DNA of 40,037 nucleotides from JAUVKA01 sp964465145 (lineage in GTDB: Bacteria; Bacteroidota; Bacteroidia; Bacteroidales; UBA12481). The stretch covers positions 1-40,037 of the forward strand of contig CAYXJR010000039.1 of assembly GCA_964465145.1 (NCBI GenBank), written 5' to 3'. Shown piece after piece: positions 26,101 through 33,526 of this stretch; position 1 is the stretch's first letter; each line of letters begins with the position of its first letter. The notes under the pieces were generated by a model. The model saw only the letters and a program-made list of their open reading frames with translations. It was not told the DNA's origin and searched no databases. The position numbers were made by a program, and so were the translations under genes.

Positions 26101-26656
26101 CGGGTGAGTATGGCTGAATGGTGTAGCCTTTGTACAGCAAGCCCTTGTCGAACATTTGCCTGAGCAGCCACCAGAGGGTTTCTATATATCTGTTATCATA
26201 GGTGATGTAGGGATGATCCATATCCACCCAGAAGCCGATTTTTTCCGTCAGTTCTTCCCAGGCACCGGTATATTGCATTACCTCGGTCCGGCATTGCTTG
26301 TTGTAATCGGCTATACTGATAGTTTTACCGATATCATCCTTTGTGATACCAAGATTTTTCTCCACGCTCAATTCAACTGGCAATCCGTGGGTATCCCATC
26401 CTGCTTTTCGCTCTACACGAAAGCCTTTCTGTGTTTTATAGCGACAGAAAATATCCTTGATAGTCCGGGCCATAACATGATGAATACCAGGCATCCCATT
26501 GGCAGAAGGAGGGCCTTCGTAAAAAACAAAATCCTTCCGTCCTTCGCGGATCTCAATACTCTTCCTGAAGGTGTCGTTCTTTTTCCACTTCTCCAGAATC
26601 TCCCAGTTTACTCCTGGAAGATCAAGCTTCTTATGCTCCGGAAATTTACTACTCAT
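23144..26656 (-). CDS. ileS: Isoleucyl-tRNA synthetase with three repeat-derived loop insertions
   Basis: A 1170-residue class I aminoacyl-tRNA synthetase charging tRNA-Ile. The HIGH-type motif is GPPSANGMPGIHH (residues 48-60) and the KMSKR loop (GNKMSKRLGN) is near residue 705. Editing-domain signatures are present (LAWTTTPWTLPSNTALCVGP, TTEDGTGIVHIAPTFG), as are CIGSVAEL and DVWFDSGAMPFAQLHYPFEH. The frame is intact throughout. Three stretches look foreign and coincide with repeat DNA: residues about 218-241 (KTPSPLPAGGTQGGTLPAGT), about 303-315 (VVETDSNLSLPAY) and about 1032-1047 (PSLNLVSCILNLEE). The first two are in the editing domain, the third in the C-terminal region. It heads the ileS - dksA-like - lspA operon. 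Confidence 0.96.
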   Translation of the reverse strand: MSSKFPEHKKLDLPGVNWEILEKWKKNDTFRKSIEIREGRKDFVFYEGPPSANGMPGIHHVMARTIKDIFCRYKTQKGFRVERKAGWDTHGLPVELSVEKNLGITKDDIGKTISIADYNKQCRTEVMQYTGAWEELTEKIGFWVDMDHPYITYDNRYIETLWWLLRQMFDKGLLYKGYTIQPYSPAAGTGLSSHELNQPGCYRDVKDTTVTALFKVTEGGKTPSPLPAGGTQGGTLPAGTHRDTFFLAWTTTPWTLPSNTALCVGPNISYVMVKTYNPYSGDLINVILAKDLVSSYFDPEMLVVETDSNLSLPAYDHSQKHHPYRIIAEYTGAELEGIRYEQLINWVQPRGDAFRVVTGDFVTTEDGTGIVHIAPTFGSDDDRVARINGIAPLILVDKEEKIQAMVDRKGRFFPLDQLQDEFVNKYVNKDSYGEFAGRYVKNEYDPAATEDQETIDVEIAVQLKMQGKAFKIEKYVHNYPHCWRTDKPVLYYPMDSWFIKTTAYKEQLIEKNKTINWKPESTGTGRFGNWLENLVDWNLSRSRFWGTPLPIWLTEDGKELKCIGSVAELKAEIEKAVSAGFMSSNPLKDFEAGNNSDENYSLFDLHRPWVDEIYLVSDGGQKMTREPDLIDVWFDSGAMPFAQLHYPFEHKDDLGKFFPADFIAEGVDQTRGWFFTLHAISVMLFDSVSFKNLVSNGLVLDKDGNKMSKRLGNSVDPYKTINEHGSDPLRWYTVTNAPPWDNLKFDISGVDEVKRKFFGTLFNTYSFFSLYANIDGFTYEEPDIPMEERPELDRWILSLLNSLVRDVDGYMDDYFPTKSARAIQDFVLENLSNWFVRLSRRRFWGGEYDSNKISAYQTLYTCLETVSKLSAPFVPFYMDRLFLDLNEATGKDQASSVHLTDFPGWDESAIDLDLEERMQLAQSISSMVLGLRRKVNIKVRQPLARIMIPVLNDKSSRQIEAVAEIIRSEINVKDIELLEDDKAGILVKKIRPNFKLLGSKHGKNMKAVSTAIGKLSQEDIAVIEREGTITLILSPDPSLNLVSCILNLEEVEILSQDIPGWLVANDGSLTVALDITITEELKQEGIAREFINRIQNLRKDSGFEVTDKIEIRIKKHDALNEALNNYKEHIGTQTLAVSVQLVDDLDPSDSREVDLEEGVKTLMQVRKIVT
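23516..23543. repeat. Heptanucleotide array (ATTCAAG/ATACAAG) inside ileS
   Basis: Units ATTCAAG, ATACAAG, ATACAAG, ATTCAAG in tandem, translated on the minus strand as part of LNLVSCILNLEE. The reverse-complement family (TATCTTG) forms the array at 29991-30039, and two ATTCAAG units lie at 19003-19016 at the end of the lipoprotein gene. Confidence 0.8.
25720..25747. repeat. Perfect 12-bp-arm palindrome inside ileS
   Basis: GTAGAGACAGAT and ATCTGTCTCTAC flank the loop TGCT. The element carries GTAG at its outer end, as do the other GTAG-hairpins in this window. It is translated in frame as VETDSNLSL in the editing domain. Confidence 0.8.
25934..26005. repeat. G/C-rich palindromic insertion inside ileS
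   Basis: It contains a perfect hairpin CCCCCCTGC-TG-GCAGGGGGG (25967-25986) flanked by short direct repeats such as CCCTGCCGGTAG and CCCTGTGTCC. It is translated in frame as residues 218-241 of IleRS, low-complexity G/T/P-rich sequence that I do not recognise from other IleRS proteins. Confidence 0.7.
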
Positions 26657-26694
26657 TTAAAACCAGTTTGTTTGAGGGTTTTTCAAAAAGACCA

Positions 26695-26702
26695 CAAAGA
26701 TA
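26695..26702 (-). promoter_or_regulatory. Candidate -7 box for ileS
   Basis: Minus strand TATCTTTG matches TAnnTTTG and lies 38 nt from the ileS ATG, a reasonable leader length. No clear -33 element. Confidence 0.45.
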
Positions 26703-26773
26703 GGAAAAAGGGGAACCTTTCATCTTATTAAATAAATTCCGATCTTTGATTTCTCATAATAAAAGAGGAGATT

Positions 26774-27382
26774 ATGTTTTCAGGGATTGTTGAAGAAGCG
26801 GCTAAGGTAGTGAAACTGGTTAAGGACCAGCAGAATCTGCATATTACAATGGAATGCTCGTTTACTGATGAACTGCAGATAGATCAGAGTATTTCACACA
26901 ACGGGGTTTGTCTGACCGTGGTAAAAATCAAGGATAATCAGTATACCGTTACAGCCATAAAGGAAACCCTTGATAAGTCGAACCTGGGATTATTGCAGGT
27001 GGGCAACAGGGTGAACCTCGAGCGGAGCATGCGCATGGATGGCCGGCTCGACGGCCACATCGTTCAGGGCCATGTTGACCAGACTGCAGTTTGCACCAAG
27101 GTGGAAGAGGCGGATGGCAGCTGGTATTATACCTTTGATTACAAAGCTGTCAAAGATGAGGCCGGGTATGTGGTGGTGGAAAAAGGCAGCGTCTCGGTAA
27201 ACGGGGTCAGCCTCACTGTAGTCAATGCCCGCGACAATGGATTCCAGGTGGCTATTATTCCTTTTACTTATGAAGTGACAAATTTCCATGAGTTCAAACC
27301 CGGCACGGTGGTGAACCTGGAGTTCGATATCCTCGGCAAATATATTGCCCGAATTTTGCAGGCGCAGGGGCTGGTGAAATAG
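26774..27382 (+). CDS. ribE: Riboflavin synthase (alpha subunit)
   Basis: A 202-residue enzyme that converts two 6,7-dimethyl-8-ribityllumazine molecules into riboflavin. The two homologous lumazine-binding halves are evident: MFSGIVEEAAKV with SHNGVCLTVVKI in the first (1 to about 95), and GHIVQGHVDQT with VNGVSLTVVNARDNGF in the second. Length is typical. The N-terminal MFSGIVE matches the family start, and GAGGAG sits 3 nt before the ATG. It is divergent from ileS, with 117 nt between the two genes. Confidence 0.95.
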   Translation: MFSGIVEEAAKVVKLVKDQQNLHITMECSFTDELQIDQSISHNGVCLTVVKIKDNQYTVTAIKETLDKSNLGLLQVGNRVNLERSMRMDGRLDGHIVQGHVDQTAVCTKVEEADGSWYYTFDYKAVKDEAGYVVVEKGSVSVNGVSLTVVNARDNGFQVAIIPFTYEVTNFHEFKPGTVVNLEFDILGKYIARILQAQGLVK

Positions 27383-27388
27383 ATTATG

Positions 27389-27412
27389 CCCGCCCTTCTA
27401 AAAGAAGGCGGG
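27389..27412 (+). terminator. Hairpin after ribE
   Basis: CCCGCCCTTCT and AGAAGGCGGG pair around AAA with one bulged C, starting 7 nt after the ribE stop. There is no T-run behind it, so it may be a repeat element rather than an intrinsic terminator. Confidence 0.4.
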
Positions 27413-27450
27413 AACCTGGTGGCACTGGTAAGGTCCTTACTATAGGCTTG

Positions 27451-29394
27451 CTAATTGAGTACCACCGTTCTCCGAAAACGTTCCCCTCCAAGCTCCACCT
27501 CCACAAAATAAATGCCTTTCGGCAGATCCCCAACCTGTAAGAAGTGACTGGTGACTGGTGACTGGTGACTGGTGAATTGTTTTACGATCTTTCCGCTAAT
27601 ATCCTGCAACCTGCAACTTGTAACGTGTAACCCTTCCGGAATATCGATAAACAAGGTTGTTCTGACAGGATTAGGATATATCCTGATTTCTTCATCCAGA
27701 GAAATATTTTCAATGGAGGTTGTAATACTTGCTTCGACAGTGATAATATTCCTCTCCGGATCGAAGAGCACTTCCTGCACCGGGAAGCCGGGCATGCAGG
27801 TGAAGGCCTGGGGATTTTGGGTATGATGAAACACCATTGTTGTGTCGGTGTTCATCCCGCGGAAGCGCACAGGTATATGCATCTCAAAAAAATCCACCGA
27901 GGGGTGGGAGGTGGTCTGCGACACCTCAAATGTCATCAGGCCTGTCTGGTCCTGGTTATAGTTGAGGGCATACATAGGGTATCCCTCACCGTATATCCAG
28001 TCGGAGAAAAATTCCTGCAGGCTGGTGTCGGCGGCGGCTTCCATAGATTGCTGGAAATCGGTGGTGCTGGCATAGCTGTTGGCAAAATCATTATAATAAT
28101 TTCTCATGCCGGCAAAGAAATCCTCATCGCCTATCTCCCAGCGCAGGGAATGGAGTACCATAGCCCCTTTGCTGTACGACAGACGGGAGGAGAAGATGCG
28201 GCCGTTAAGGGTGGTATCGGTGCAGAAGACCGAGCCGCCGGGTTCCTTAACGACCCTGGCTGTTGAAAGTGATTTAAATTGCTGCCAGTATATGCCCTTG
28301 AACATACGCTCGTAGGTGAGTCCGGTGAGGTAGGTGGCGAATCCCTCATTCAGCCAAATATCCTGCCACGAGGCGCAGGTAACGTAATCGCCGAACCACT
28401 GGTGGGCCAGCTCATGGGCCATCAGGTCGTGGCCGAAGCCGCCCATGAAGCTCATGGTCTGGTGCTCCATTCCCCCTCCCCAGTTCCACTGTGCGTGTCC
28501 GTATTTCTCATCGGCATAGGGATAGATACCGAAAAGTTCGTTATAGATACCGAACACTTCGATTATTCCCGGTGTCTGGGTTTTTATCTCCTCCAGCTCT
28601 TCGGGGTACACATAATTGAGGATCTCTATCGAATCTCCGTTTGCCAGGGGCACATAATCGGAATAGCGGGCATAATTGGTAACAGCGATACCTACCAGGT
28701 AGGCCGGGATAGGGTGGTTGTGTTTCCACTGCATCACCCGTTTATCTTCGCAGAGCAGCTCATCCACCAGTACTCCATTGGAGGCAGTGAAATATTCAGG
28801 CGGTGTGGTCACCACCAGGTGTATTGAATCGATCTTATCGTTCAGGTTCTGCTTGCAGGGCCACCAGTACTGCGCCCCGTATGGCTCGGAGAGGGTGTAC
28901 ATCACAGGTATGCTGTCGGGCCCGTGGTAATCATTGAAGAACGATCCGAAACCCGTAGTATCATCCACAGGTATTCCCTGGTAATCCACCATGATAGAAT
29001 CAATCCCCCCAGAGGGCATGGTGCCGGGAAGATTAATTGTAAGAACATTATTTTCATGTATTCCTTCAATCAGCTCCCCATGGTAACGGATAGCGGTGAG
29101 CTGCAGGCTGTTATTCATGTCGAAGGTAAGGGTGTGCGGGGACTCGGTAAGATTGCGGAAGTAAGAGCTTATCGAGCCGGTAATAAAACGCTCCGCCGGA
29201 TCCACCCAGAAAAGCAACCTTTGGAAAGTTAGGTCGTAGGTATTGCCCACGGTGGTGGAGAGGGCTTTTTGGCGCATCTCCAAAGCCTGGGCTTTGACTG
29301 CTGCGTCCGCATCGATCCAGGATAGATCTGGTGTTTGGGCGATGATCGATGCCGGCAGCATTATTATCATAAATATTATGAATATTCTTCTCAT
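27451..29394 (-). CDS. Secreted M1-family metallo-aminopeptidase with T9SS type A tail
   Basis: A 647-residue exported zinc peptidase. Signal peptide MRRIFIIFMIIMLPASIIAQ. The M1 N-terminal beta domain is followed by the substrate-binding motif variant GGGMEHQTM (306-314; GAMEN in classical members), then the zinc site HELAHQWFGD with His327, Glu328, His331 and, after 18 residues, Glu350 in NEGFATY. The C-terminal ~80 residues are a type A T9SS sorting domain (IRIYPNPVRTTLFIDIP, LQDISGKIVKQF, GDLPKGIYFVEVELGGERFR). Two heptanucleotide arrays lie inside that domain and encode LHVTSCRLQD and TSHQSPVTSHFLQ. It probably trims peptides outside the cell. Confidence 0.92.
   Translation of the reverse strand: MRRIFIIFMIIMLPASIIAQTPDLSWIDADAAVKAQALEMRQKALSTTVGNTYDLTFQRLLFWVDPAERFITGSISSYFRNLTESPHTLTFDMNNSLQLTAIRYHGELIEGIHENNVLTINLPGTMPSGGIDSIMVDYQGIPVDDTTGFGSFFNDYHGPDSIPVMYTLSEPYGAQYWWPCKQNLNDKIDSIHLVVTTPPEYFTASNGVLVDELLCEDKRVMQWKHNHPIPAYLVGIAVTNYARYSDYVPLANGDSIEILNYVYPEELEEIKTQTPGIIEVFGIYNELFGIYPYADEKYGHAQWNWGGGMEHQTMSFMGGFGHDLMAHELAHQWFGDYVTCASWQDIWLNEGFATYLTGLTYERMFKGIYWQQFKSLSTARVVKEPGGSVFCTDTTLNGRIFSSRLSYSKGAMVLHSLRWEIGDEDFFAGMRNYYNDFANSYASTTDFQQSMEAAADTSLQEFFSDWIYGEGYPMYALNYNQDQTGLMTFEVSQTTSHPSVDFFEMHIPVRFRGMNTDTTMVFHHTQNPQAFTCMPGFPVQEVLFDPERNIITVEASITTSIENISLDEEIRIYPNPVRTTLFIDIPEGLHVTSCRLQDISGKIVKQFTSHQSPVTSHFLQVGDLPKGIYFVEVELGGERFRRTVVLN
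27544..27578. repeat. Heptanucleotide array (GTGACTG), five units, in the M1 peptidase sorting domain
   Basis: Four perfect GTGACTG units and one GTGAATT. On the minus strand they encode TSHQSPVTSH. A change of one unit would shift the frame and remove the last ~35 residues of the sorting signal. Confidence 0.85.
27603..27630. repeat. Heptanucleotide array (CCTGCAA/CTTGTAA) in the M1 peptidase sorting domain
   Basis: Units CCTGCAA, CCTGCAA, CTTGTAA, CGTGTAA in tandem. The word belongs to the CAACCTG family seen at 34721 and 37449. Confidence 0.7.
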
Positions 29395-29729
29395 AATTTC
29401 TTTGTTCTTGAAAGCAAAATTAAAAAAATTATTCTTCTACCTTTTTCCCGGGTGAAAAAGGTAGCCAAAAAACCCTGACAGAACAAAGCTTCTCCCCGCA
29501 GGGCCCCCGCACCCCCGCTGTTCTGTCAAGGCCCTCGCGCCGGATTGCCGAGGGTTGGCTTGGGTCCAACCCTCGGCTGAGGGAAGGAAGTCCGCTGTTC
29601 TGTCTGGCCATCCCGAATTTTTCGAGGAAAGGAACATAAAGCCGTCGTTTTTTTTTCTTGAAAAAAAGTGAAACTTTTTTTTCCATTTCCTCCCTCTTCC
29701 TGCATCTATACTTTTGAACCCCCAATACT
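29395..29729. repeat. Intergenic dispersed-repeat block with hairpins
   Basis: Non-coding by eye. It contains the M1 gene promoter box, then a hairpin with arms CTACCTTTTT (29437-29446) and AAAAAGGTAG (29455-29464) followed by an AACAAAGCTTC-type tail. The same architecture recurs at 39886-39936. Further on are CCGAGGGTTGG/CCAACCCTCGG inverted repeats (about 29549-29575), repeated GCTGTTCTGTC words and a TTTTTTTTTCTTGAAAAAAAG hairpin near 29650. Open frames on the minus strand here are translated repeats, not convincing genes. Confidence 0.6.
29415..29422 (-). promoter_or_regulatory. Candidate -7 box for the M1 aminopeptidase
   Basis: Minus strand TAATTTTG matches TAnnTTTG, with 20 nt between its end and the ATG at 29394. 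No -33 TTTG is seen. Confidence 0.45.
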
Positions 29730-29963
29730 ATGCCCATGGAAGAGCAATGTGAATTCATCTGGCAGATAATCGAAGGAAGCCCTTTGCTTCAGAAAAAAAT
29801 GCATGAATTAGAACAAGCAAGTTCAAATAATTATGATGAACAGGTAAGCGGTTTTATTGATTTTTTCCGCGAGATTGAGAAAATCATCGATTGTGTTGTC
29901 GACAGCTATCATCAAACCAGGATACTAAATAATTATTCCCACATCATACGCCTCAGATCTTGA
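29730..29963 (+). CDS. Small hypothetical protein
   Basis: A 77-codon frame (MPMEEQCEFIWQIIEGSPLL to the end HIIRLRS). Its composition is that of a soluble helical, acidic protein (HELEQASSNNYDEQVSGFID, FFREIEKIIDCVVDSYHQTR), unlike the translated repeats around it, which argues for a real gene. A start at the second ATG (29736) is equally possible. It has no recognised family and no membrane or export signal. It is isolated between two repeat blocks. Confidence 0.45.
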   Translation: MPMEEQCEFIWQIIEGSPLLQKKMHELEQASSNNYDEQVSGFIDFFREIEKIIDCVVDSYHQTRILNNYSHIIRLRS

Positions 29964-29990
29964 TTATTATCCTCTTAATCTTGACTCTTG

Positions 29991-30039
29991 TATCCTGTAT
30001 CTTGTATCTTGTATCCTGTATCTTGTATCTTGTATCTTG
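29991..30039. repeat. Heptanucleotide array (TATCTTG/TATCCTG), seven units
   Basis: Order: TATCCTG, TATCTTG, TATCTTG, TATCCTG, then TATCTTG three times. Intergenic, between the small hypothetical gene and the tyrosine autokinase. Degenerate units extend leftwards (ATCTTGACTCTTG). Confidence 0.88.
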
Positions 30040-30113
30040 ACAAAGTCTTTCTTCCTTCATCCATGAAGGCCGGCTGCTGGCACTCCTGCCGGGGCCGGTC
30101 TTCGCTTTGATTC

Positions 30114-30135
30114 GGACGCAAGTATGCGTCCCTAC
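30114..30135 (-). repeat. GTAG + hairpin REP-like element (inverted copy)
   Basis: Reads GGACGCAAGTATGCGTCC followed by CTAC. In reverse complement it matches the element at 21902 with one mismatch in the loop. It directly abuts the 3' end of the tyrosine autokinase gene and could serve as its terminator. Confidence 0.7.
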
Positions 30136-32495
30136 TTTTCTACATAATACCCGCTGCCATACCCTTTGCCGTAACCATATCCATATCCGTATCCGTATTT
30201 GTATCCGTAATACTTGGGTACTACAACATCATTGATGATGATATTGAGGCTTTTGACGTGCCCTTTGGCGGCGAATTTATCGATGAATGCCAGGGCTGAT
30301 TTGTTGGTATAATTCTGACGAACAATAAAGAGGTTGACATCTGTGTGTTTGGCTATCAGGGAGGCGTCTGTTACCAGGGCTACCGGCGGTGTGTCGAGGA
30401 TAATGATATCGAAGCGTGATTTTAGCTCGACGATAAATTTCTCAAACTCTTCTGTTTCCAATAGTTCTGCCGGGTTTGGTGCTATCGGGCCGGCGGGGAT
30501 GAAGGAGAAGTTTTTATAATCACTGGGGAAAATAATATCCTCAATCTTACTTTTTCCAATGAGGTAAGTGGAAACACCTTCTTTATTGTCGATGCCCTTC
30601 ACCAGATTATGGATCACCGGCTTACGCAGGTCGAGGCCCACCATCACGGCTTTTTTACCCGTTACTGAAAAGATACCCGCCAGATTCATGGCGATAAACG
30701 ACTTCCCTTCATTGGCTATGGTGGAGGTTATCATGATCACCTTTTTATCCTCTTTATAAAGCAGGAATTGCAGGTCGGTACGTATGGCCCGGAATGATTC
30801 TGCGATGGAAGAACGGGTATGTTCTACCACAGGGAGAATAGCATCCTTTTTGTTATGTCCCACGCTTCCTATCACAGGCACCTGAGTTACTTTTTCAACA
30901 TCTTCCTTCTCCCTGATTTTAGTGTTAAAAAAATCTATCAAAACGATGATGGAGAATGGAAGGAACAGTCCAAGCAATACCCCTAGTGCATAATTCAGCC
31001 TGTTTTTAGGGCTAACTTTCTCAGCTGAATCTACCCTTGCCGGGTCGATAATTATCTGGTCGGGCACATTGGAAGCCTCAATAATAGCTGCCTCGGCTCT
31101 TCTCTGTGAGAGGTAGGTGTAAATTTCATCGGCTATGTCGTAGCGGCGCTGGATGTTCAGAAATTGCCTTTCCGTTTCCGGCAGTTTTCGAATTTCGAAG
31201 TTCAGATTATTGGTTCTTCGAACCACATCCTCCTGGTTGAACTTGGCCGTATTCAGGATATTCCTCACGTTCTCCATCAGAGCCTCCTGGTTAGCCTTAA
31301 TCTCCAGGTTTACCATGTTTAATGCCTGGAAATTTTCCGTAGCCGAATATTCTAAAGATGCTTTTCGGCTGGAAAGGTCCATAAGCTTGTCAAGCAGAGA
31401 GGAAAGGATCTGGTCGTTAATCCCCATGGTTGAGGGGGCCATCACATCCGAGAAATTCTTACTGTTCTTAAGATAGTCCAGCAGATATTCATAATACCTC
31501 ACCTGCAGATCAACCAAAGCCCTCTCCTGGGTAAGCTGATCCATCTTTTCAAAAATAGCCTGTCCCTCTGTTGTTAGGTTGATCACCTGGTTTTTAGAGC
31601 GGAAGATGGATAAATTCTCCTCTGCCATCCTCAGCGTATCCTTTATCCCGGCCAATTGATCATCAATGAAATCCACCGTGTTTTGTGCGGTGCGGTTCTT
31701 TGCCTCCAGCCCGGCCTTGGTATATTCGTCCATCAGCGTGTTCAGATAATCTGCCTCTTTTTTAGCAGAGAAACCGGTGGAGGTCAACAGAAGTATAGAT
31801 CCCTCCTTATCAAACAGCTCCACTGATAGCTTTTCCATGTATTGGTAGGCCAATTTATCCAGGTTGTTAACTGTGAAATAGTAATCCCCCGGGAGCATGG
31901 TATCAGGTATAAGGTTGATGTTAAAATCAGGATTCCGGCTCAGGATAAAATTAAAGTTCTTGTTATAAAAAGCTTCATTGAATTTGTGGGTAATGTTGAT
32001 GTTGTAATCGCCGTTTATCCTGAGTTGAAATGTGCTGTCGGTAAGCACACTCACATAAATAGGTAAGTCCGCATAAGCATTGGAATTTGGGCCAACAATC
32101 ACCCTGAAAGGGATGTTTTCATAAAGATGGCATTCGGTCCACCGGCCGACTGCCGCATAGCTGATATCAAAATTCAGCTGGTCGAGTGTCCTGCGTGCTA
32201 ATGACCAGGATTTTATCACCCCTATCTCATTCTGAAGATTGGTGCTCTTGCCAAACATTTGCAGGTCCTTAAAAAGAGCATCTGAACCAAGGTTTTTTGA
32301 TTCATCCTTGATGACTAATGTTGCCTGTGCCTGGTACGACGGCTCAAGATATTTGGTAAGAATATATGCTCCGCTGCCAAATACAATAACACAAATAACA
32401 AACCAGTACCAGTTGGCAAAAAGTTTCCCAATCCATTTTCGAAGATCAATCGTTTCCTCGCTGGGGTTGGGGAGGTTGTAGTTGGGGTCGGTCAT
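30132..32495 (-). CDS. Wzc-like polysaccharide co-polymerase / BY-kinase (tyrosine autokinase)
   Basis: A 787-residue inner-membrane protein controlling export and chain length of surface polysaccharide. First transmembrane helix about 29-49 (WFVICVIVFGSGAYILTKYL), then a large periplasmic Wzz/GumC domain with coiled coil, and a second helix near 505-525 (NYALGVLLGLFLPFSIIVLI). The cytoplasmic kinase has Walker A STIANEGKS (591-599), Walker A' VMVGLDLRKP (617-626) and Walker B FDIIILDTPP (695-704). A C-terminal Tyr cluster of eleven tyrosines (YYGYKYGYGYGYGYG, then YGSGYY) is the expected autophosphorylation tail. It is 121 nt downstream of the Wza-like gene, with a REP doublet between. Confidence 0.93.
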   Translation of the reverse strand: MTDPNYNLPNPSEETIDLRKWIGKLFANWYWFVICVIVFGSGAYILTKYLEPSYQAQATLVIKDESKNLGSDALFKDLQMFGKSTNLQNEIGVIKSWSLARRTLDQLNFDISYAAVGRWTECHLYENIPFRVIVGPNSNAYADLPIYVSVLTDSTFQLRINGDYNINITHKFNEAFYNKNFNFILSRNPDFNINLIPDTMLPGDYYFTVNNLDKLAYQYMEKLSVELFDKEGSILLLTSTGFSAKKEADYLNTLMDEYTKAGLEAKNRTAQNTVDFIDDQLAGIKDTLRMAEENLSIFRSKNQVINLTTEGQAIFEKMDQLTQERALVDLQVRYYEYLLDYLKNSKNFSDVMAPSTMGINDQILSSLLDKLMDLSSRKASLEYSATENFQALNMVNLEIKANQEALMENVRNILNTAKFNQEDVVRRTNNLNFEIRKLPETERQFLNIQRRYDIADEIYTYLSQRRAEAAIIEASNVPDQIIIDPARVDSAEKVSPKNRLNYALGVLLGLFLPFSIIVLIDFFNTKIREKEDVEKVTQVPVIGSVGHNKKDAILPVVEHTRSSIAESFRAIRTDLQFLLYKEDKKVIMITSTIANEGKSFIAMNLAGIFSVTGKKAVMVGLDLRKPVIHNLVKGIDNKEGVSTYLIGKSKIEDIIFPSDYKNFSFIPAGPIAPNPAELLETEEFEKFIVELKSRFDIIILDTPPVALVTDASLIAKHTDVNLFIVRQNYTNKSALAFIDKFAAKGHVKSLNIIINDVVVPKYYGYKYGYGYGYGYGKGYGSGYYVEK

Positions 32496-32546
32496 GATTG
32501 CAGTTGTTTAATGCTCTATTGTATGAATGTTGATGTTCCAGTAGGT

Positions 32547-32616
32547 CCCTGCCTGCGCAGGGATGACCTCTTTGGCGATGCTTCGTCAGAACAGTCATTC
32601 CTGCGAAGGCAGGAAT
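32547..32616. repeat. REP-like inverted doublet (REPIN/BIME-like) between wza-like and wzc-like genes
   Basis: Left hairpin CCCTGC-CTGC-GCAGGG ends in ATGAC, then a 27-bp linker containing GGCGATGCTTCGTCAGAACA, then the right hairpin ATTCCTGC-GAAG-GCAGGAAT. The two hairpins point at each other (GGGATGAC ... GTCATTCC). The same layout with the same linker length is found inside metK (34321-34408). The right hairpin ends directly at the stop codon of the Wza-like gene. Confidence 0.8.
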
Positions 32617-33414
32617 CTATTTCTTCACATTAAGTACCAATGTTAGTATTATCGAAGCGGTGGCAACGGTTGTTGAAAGGAGGGAGATAAACACCCCGGA
32701 ATCCTGTGCGAACATCCTGGTTGCCTTGGCTTTAAGTGGTTGGACATATATCACATCGTTAGGTTTAACATAATAATATGGTGATGAGAGCAGGTTCTTG
32801 TCGTTCAGGTTCAGGCGGTGGGTAGTCATTCCTTCCCCTGTGGGGCGTATCACAAGCACCTGTTTCCTGTTGCCGTAATCGGTAATGTCACCGGCTAGTC
32901 CCAGGGCCTCAAGAATGGTTGTCTGGTTATTATAATTCAGGTAGATCCCAGGAGCTTTCACTTCCCCAAGAAGGGTGAACTTCAGATTAGCAAGTTTGAC
33001 TATTATAGTTGCACCTTTCAGGATCACCTTTGCCCTGGTGCGAATTTCTTCCCTGGCTTCTTCAATTGTTTTGCCAACAACTTCCACCTCGCCGATCTCC
33101 GGGATTTCCACCATGCCTCTTTCATTCACCGAGATACCATTGTAATACATCCCTGCTTCCTGATATTGCAATTGGGATTGTGCTCCGGTTAACCCGGAAG
33201 CTGCATTAAATAATGCAGTAATTTCCGGATTAAAACTCAAAACACGAATATATAGAATGTCGTTTTTACGGATTTTGTAAGCCCTATCATCCTGGCTTGT
33301 ATTATTTTGTATCTCCGCATCCTGCAGTCCATTGAAATATATCAGTTCTTTCTGCTGGCGGCAGCCGGCGAGGGCCAAAGCAATGATTGCCAGGGCCATA
33401 ATTGTTTTATTCAT
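32617..33414 (-). CDS. Wza-like polysaccharide export lipoprotein
   Basis: A 265-residue outer-membrane export protein. Lipoprotein signal MNKTIMALAIIALALAGC (Cys18). The polysaccharide-export domain is seen in YKIRKNDILYIRVLSFNPEI, GMVEIPEIGEVEVVGKTIEE and AREEIRTRAKVILKGATIIV, followed by a SLBB-type segment (FTLLGEVKAPGIYLNYNNQT, TILEALGLAGDITDYGNRKQ). A hydrophobic C-terminal helix (SLLSTTVATASIILTLVLNV) is common in Bacteroidota members. It precedes the Wzc-like kinase on the same strand, and together they should form the capsule/exopolysaccharide export channel. Confidence 0.93.
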   Translation of the reverse strand: MNKTIMALAIIALALAGCRQQKELIYFNGLQDAEIQNNTSQDDRAYKIRKNDILYIRVLSFNPEITALFNAASGLTGAQSQLQYQEAGMYYNGISVNERGMVEIPEIGEVEVVGKTIEEAREEIRTRAKVILKGATIIVKLANLKFTLLGEVKAPGIYLNYNNQTTILEALGLAGDITDYGNRKQVLVIRPTGEGMTTHRLNLNDKNLLSSPYYYVKPNDVIYVQPLKAKATRMFAQDSGVFISLLSTTVATASIILTLVLNVKK

Positions 33415-33446
33415 AATTGATAATGCTTTTTGGTAGTTATAAGAGG

Positions 33447-33454
33447 CAAATGTA
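33447..33454 (-). promoter_or_regulatory. Candidate -7 box for the wza-wzc unit
   Basis: Minus strand TACATTTG matches TAnnTTTG, 32 nt before the ATG at 33414. No clear -33 TTTG. Confidence 0.45.
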
Positions 33455-33490
33455 AATAAAAAAACTTTTTATTTGTACCTTATTCCATAC

Positions 33491-33518
33491 TTGAGCCCTG
33501 AGCTTTGAGTTCTGAGCC
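33491..33518. repeat. Heptanucleotide array (TTGAGCC/CTGAGCT)
   Basis: Four degenerate units TTGAGCC, CTGAGCT, TTGAGTT, CTGAGCC, between the Wza-like gene and the YhbP-family gene. Confidence 0.65.
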
Positions 33519-33526
33519 TTTTGTTT

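Noticed and set aside
26156..26731. 191-codon frame on the plus strand
   Set aside because: It lies antisense to the conserved N-terminal part of ileS and has no recognisable protein features.
28279..28827. 182-codon frame on the plus strand
   Set aside because: It is a shadow of the GC-rich M1 peptidase catalytic region on the opposite strand.
29429..29758. 109-codon minus-strand frame with sequence such as RSFVLSGFFGYLFHPGK in an overlapping frame
   Set aside because: It is the translation of a dispersed non-coding element; a similar peptide (DFLLNFFIKEKVEE) arises from the copy at 39886, and the pattern follows the hairpin rather than a protein fold.
30170..30206. Repeat array at the 3' end of the tyrosine autokinase
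   Set aside because: The hexamer-like repeats simply encode the Gly-Tyr tail expected of BY-kinases, and the period is 6, not 7.
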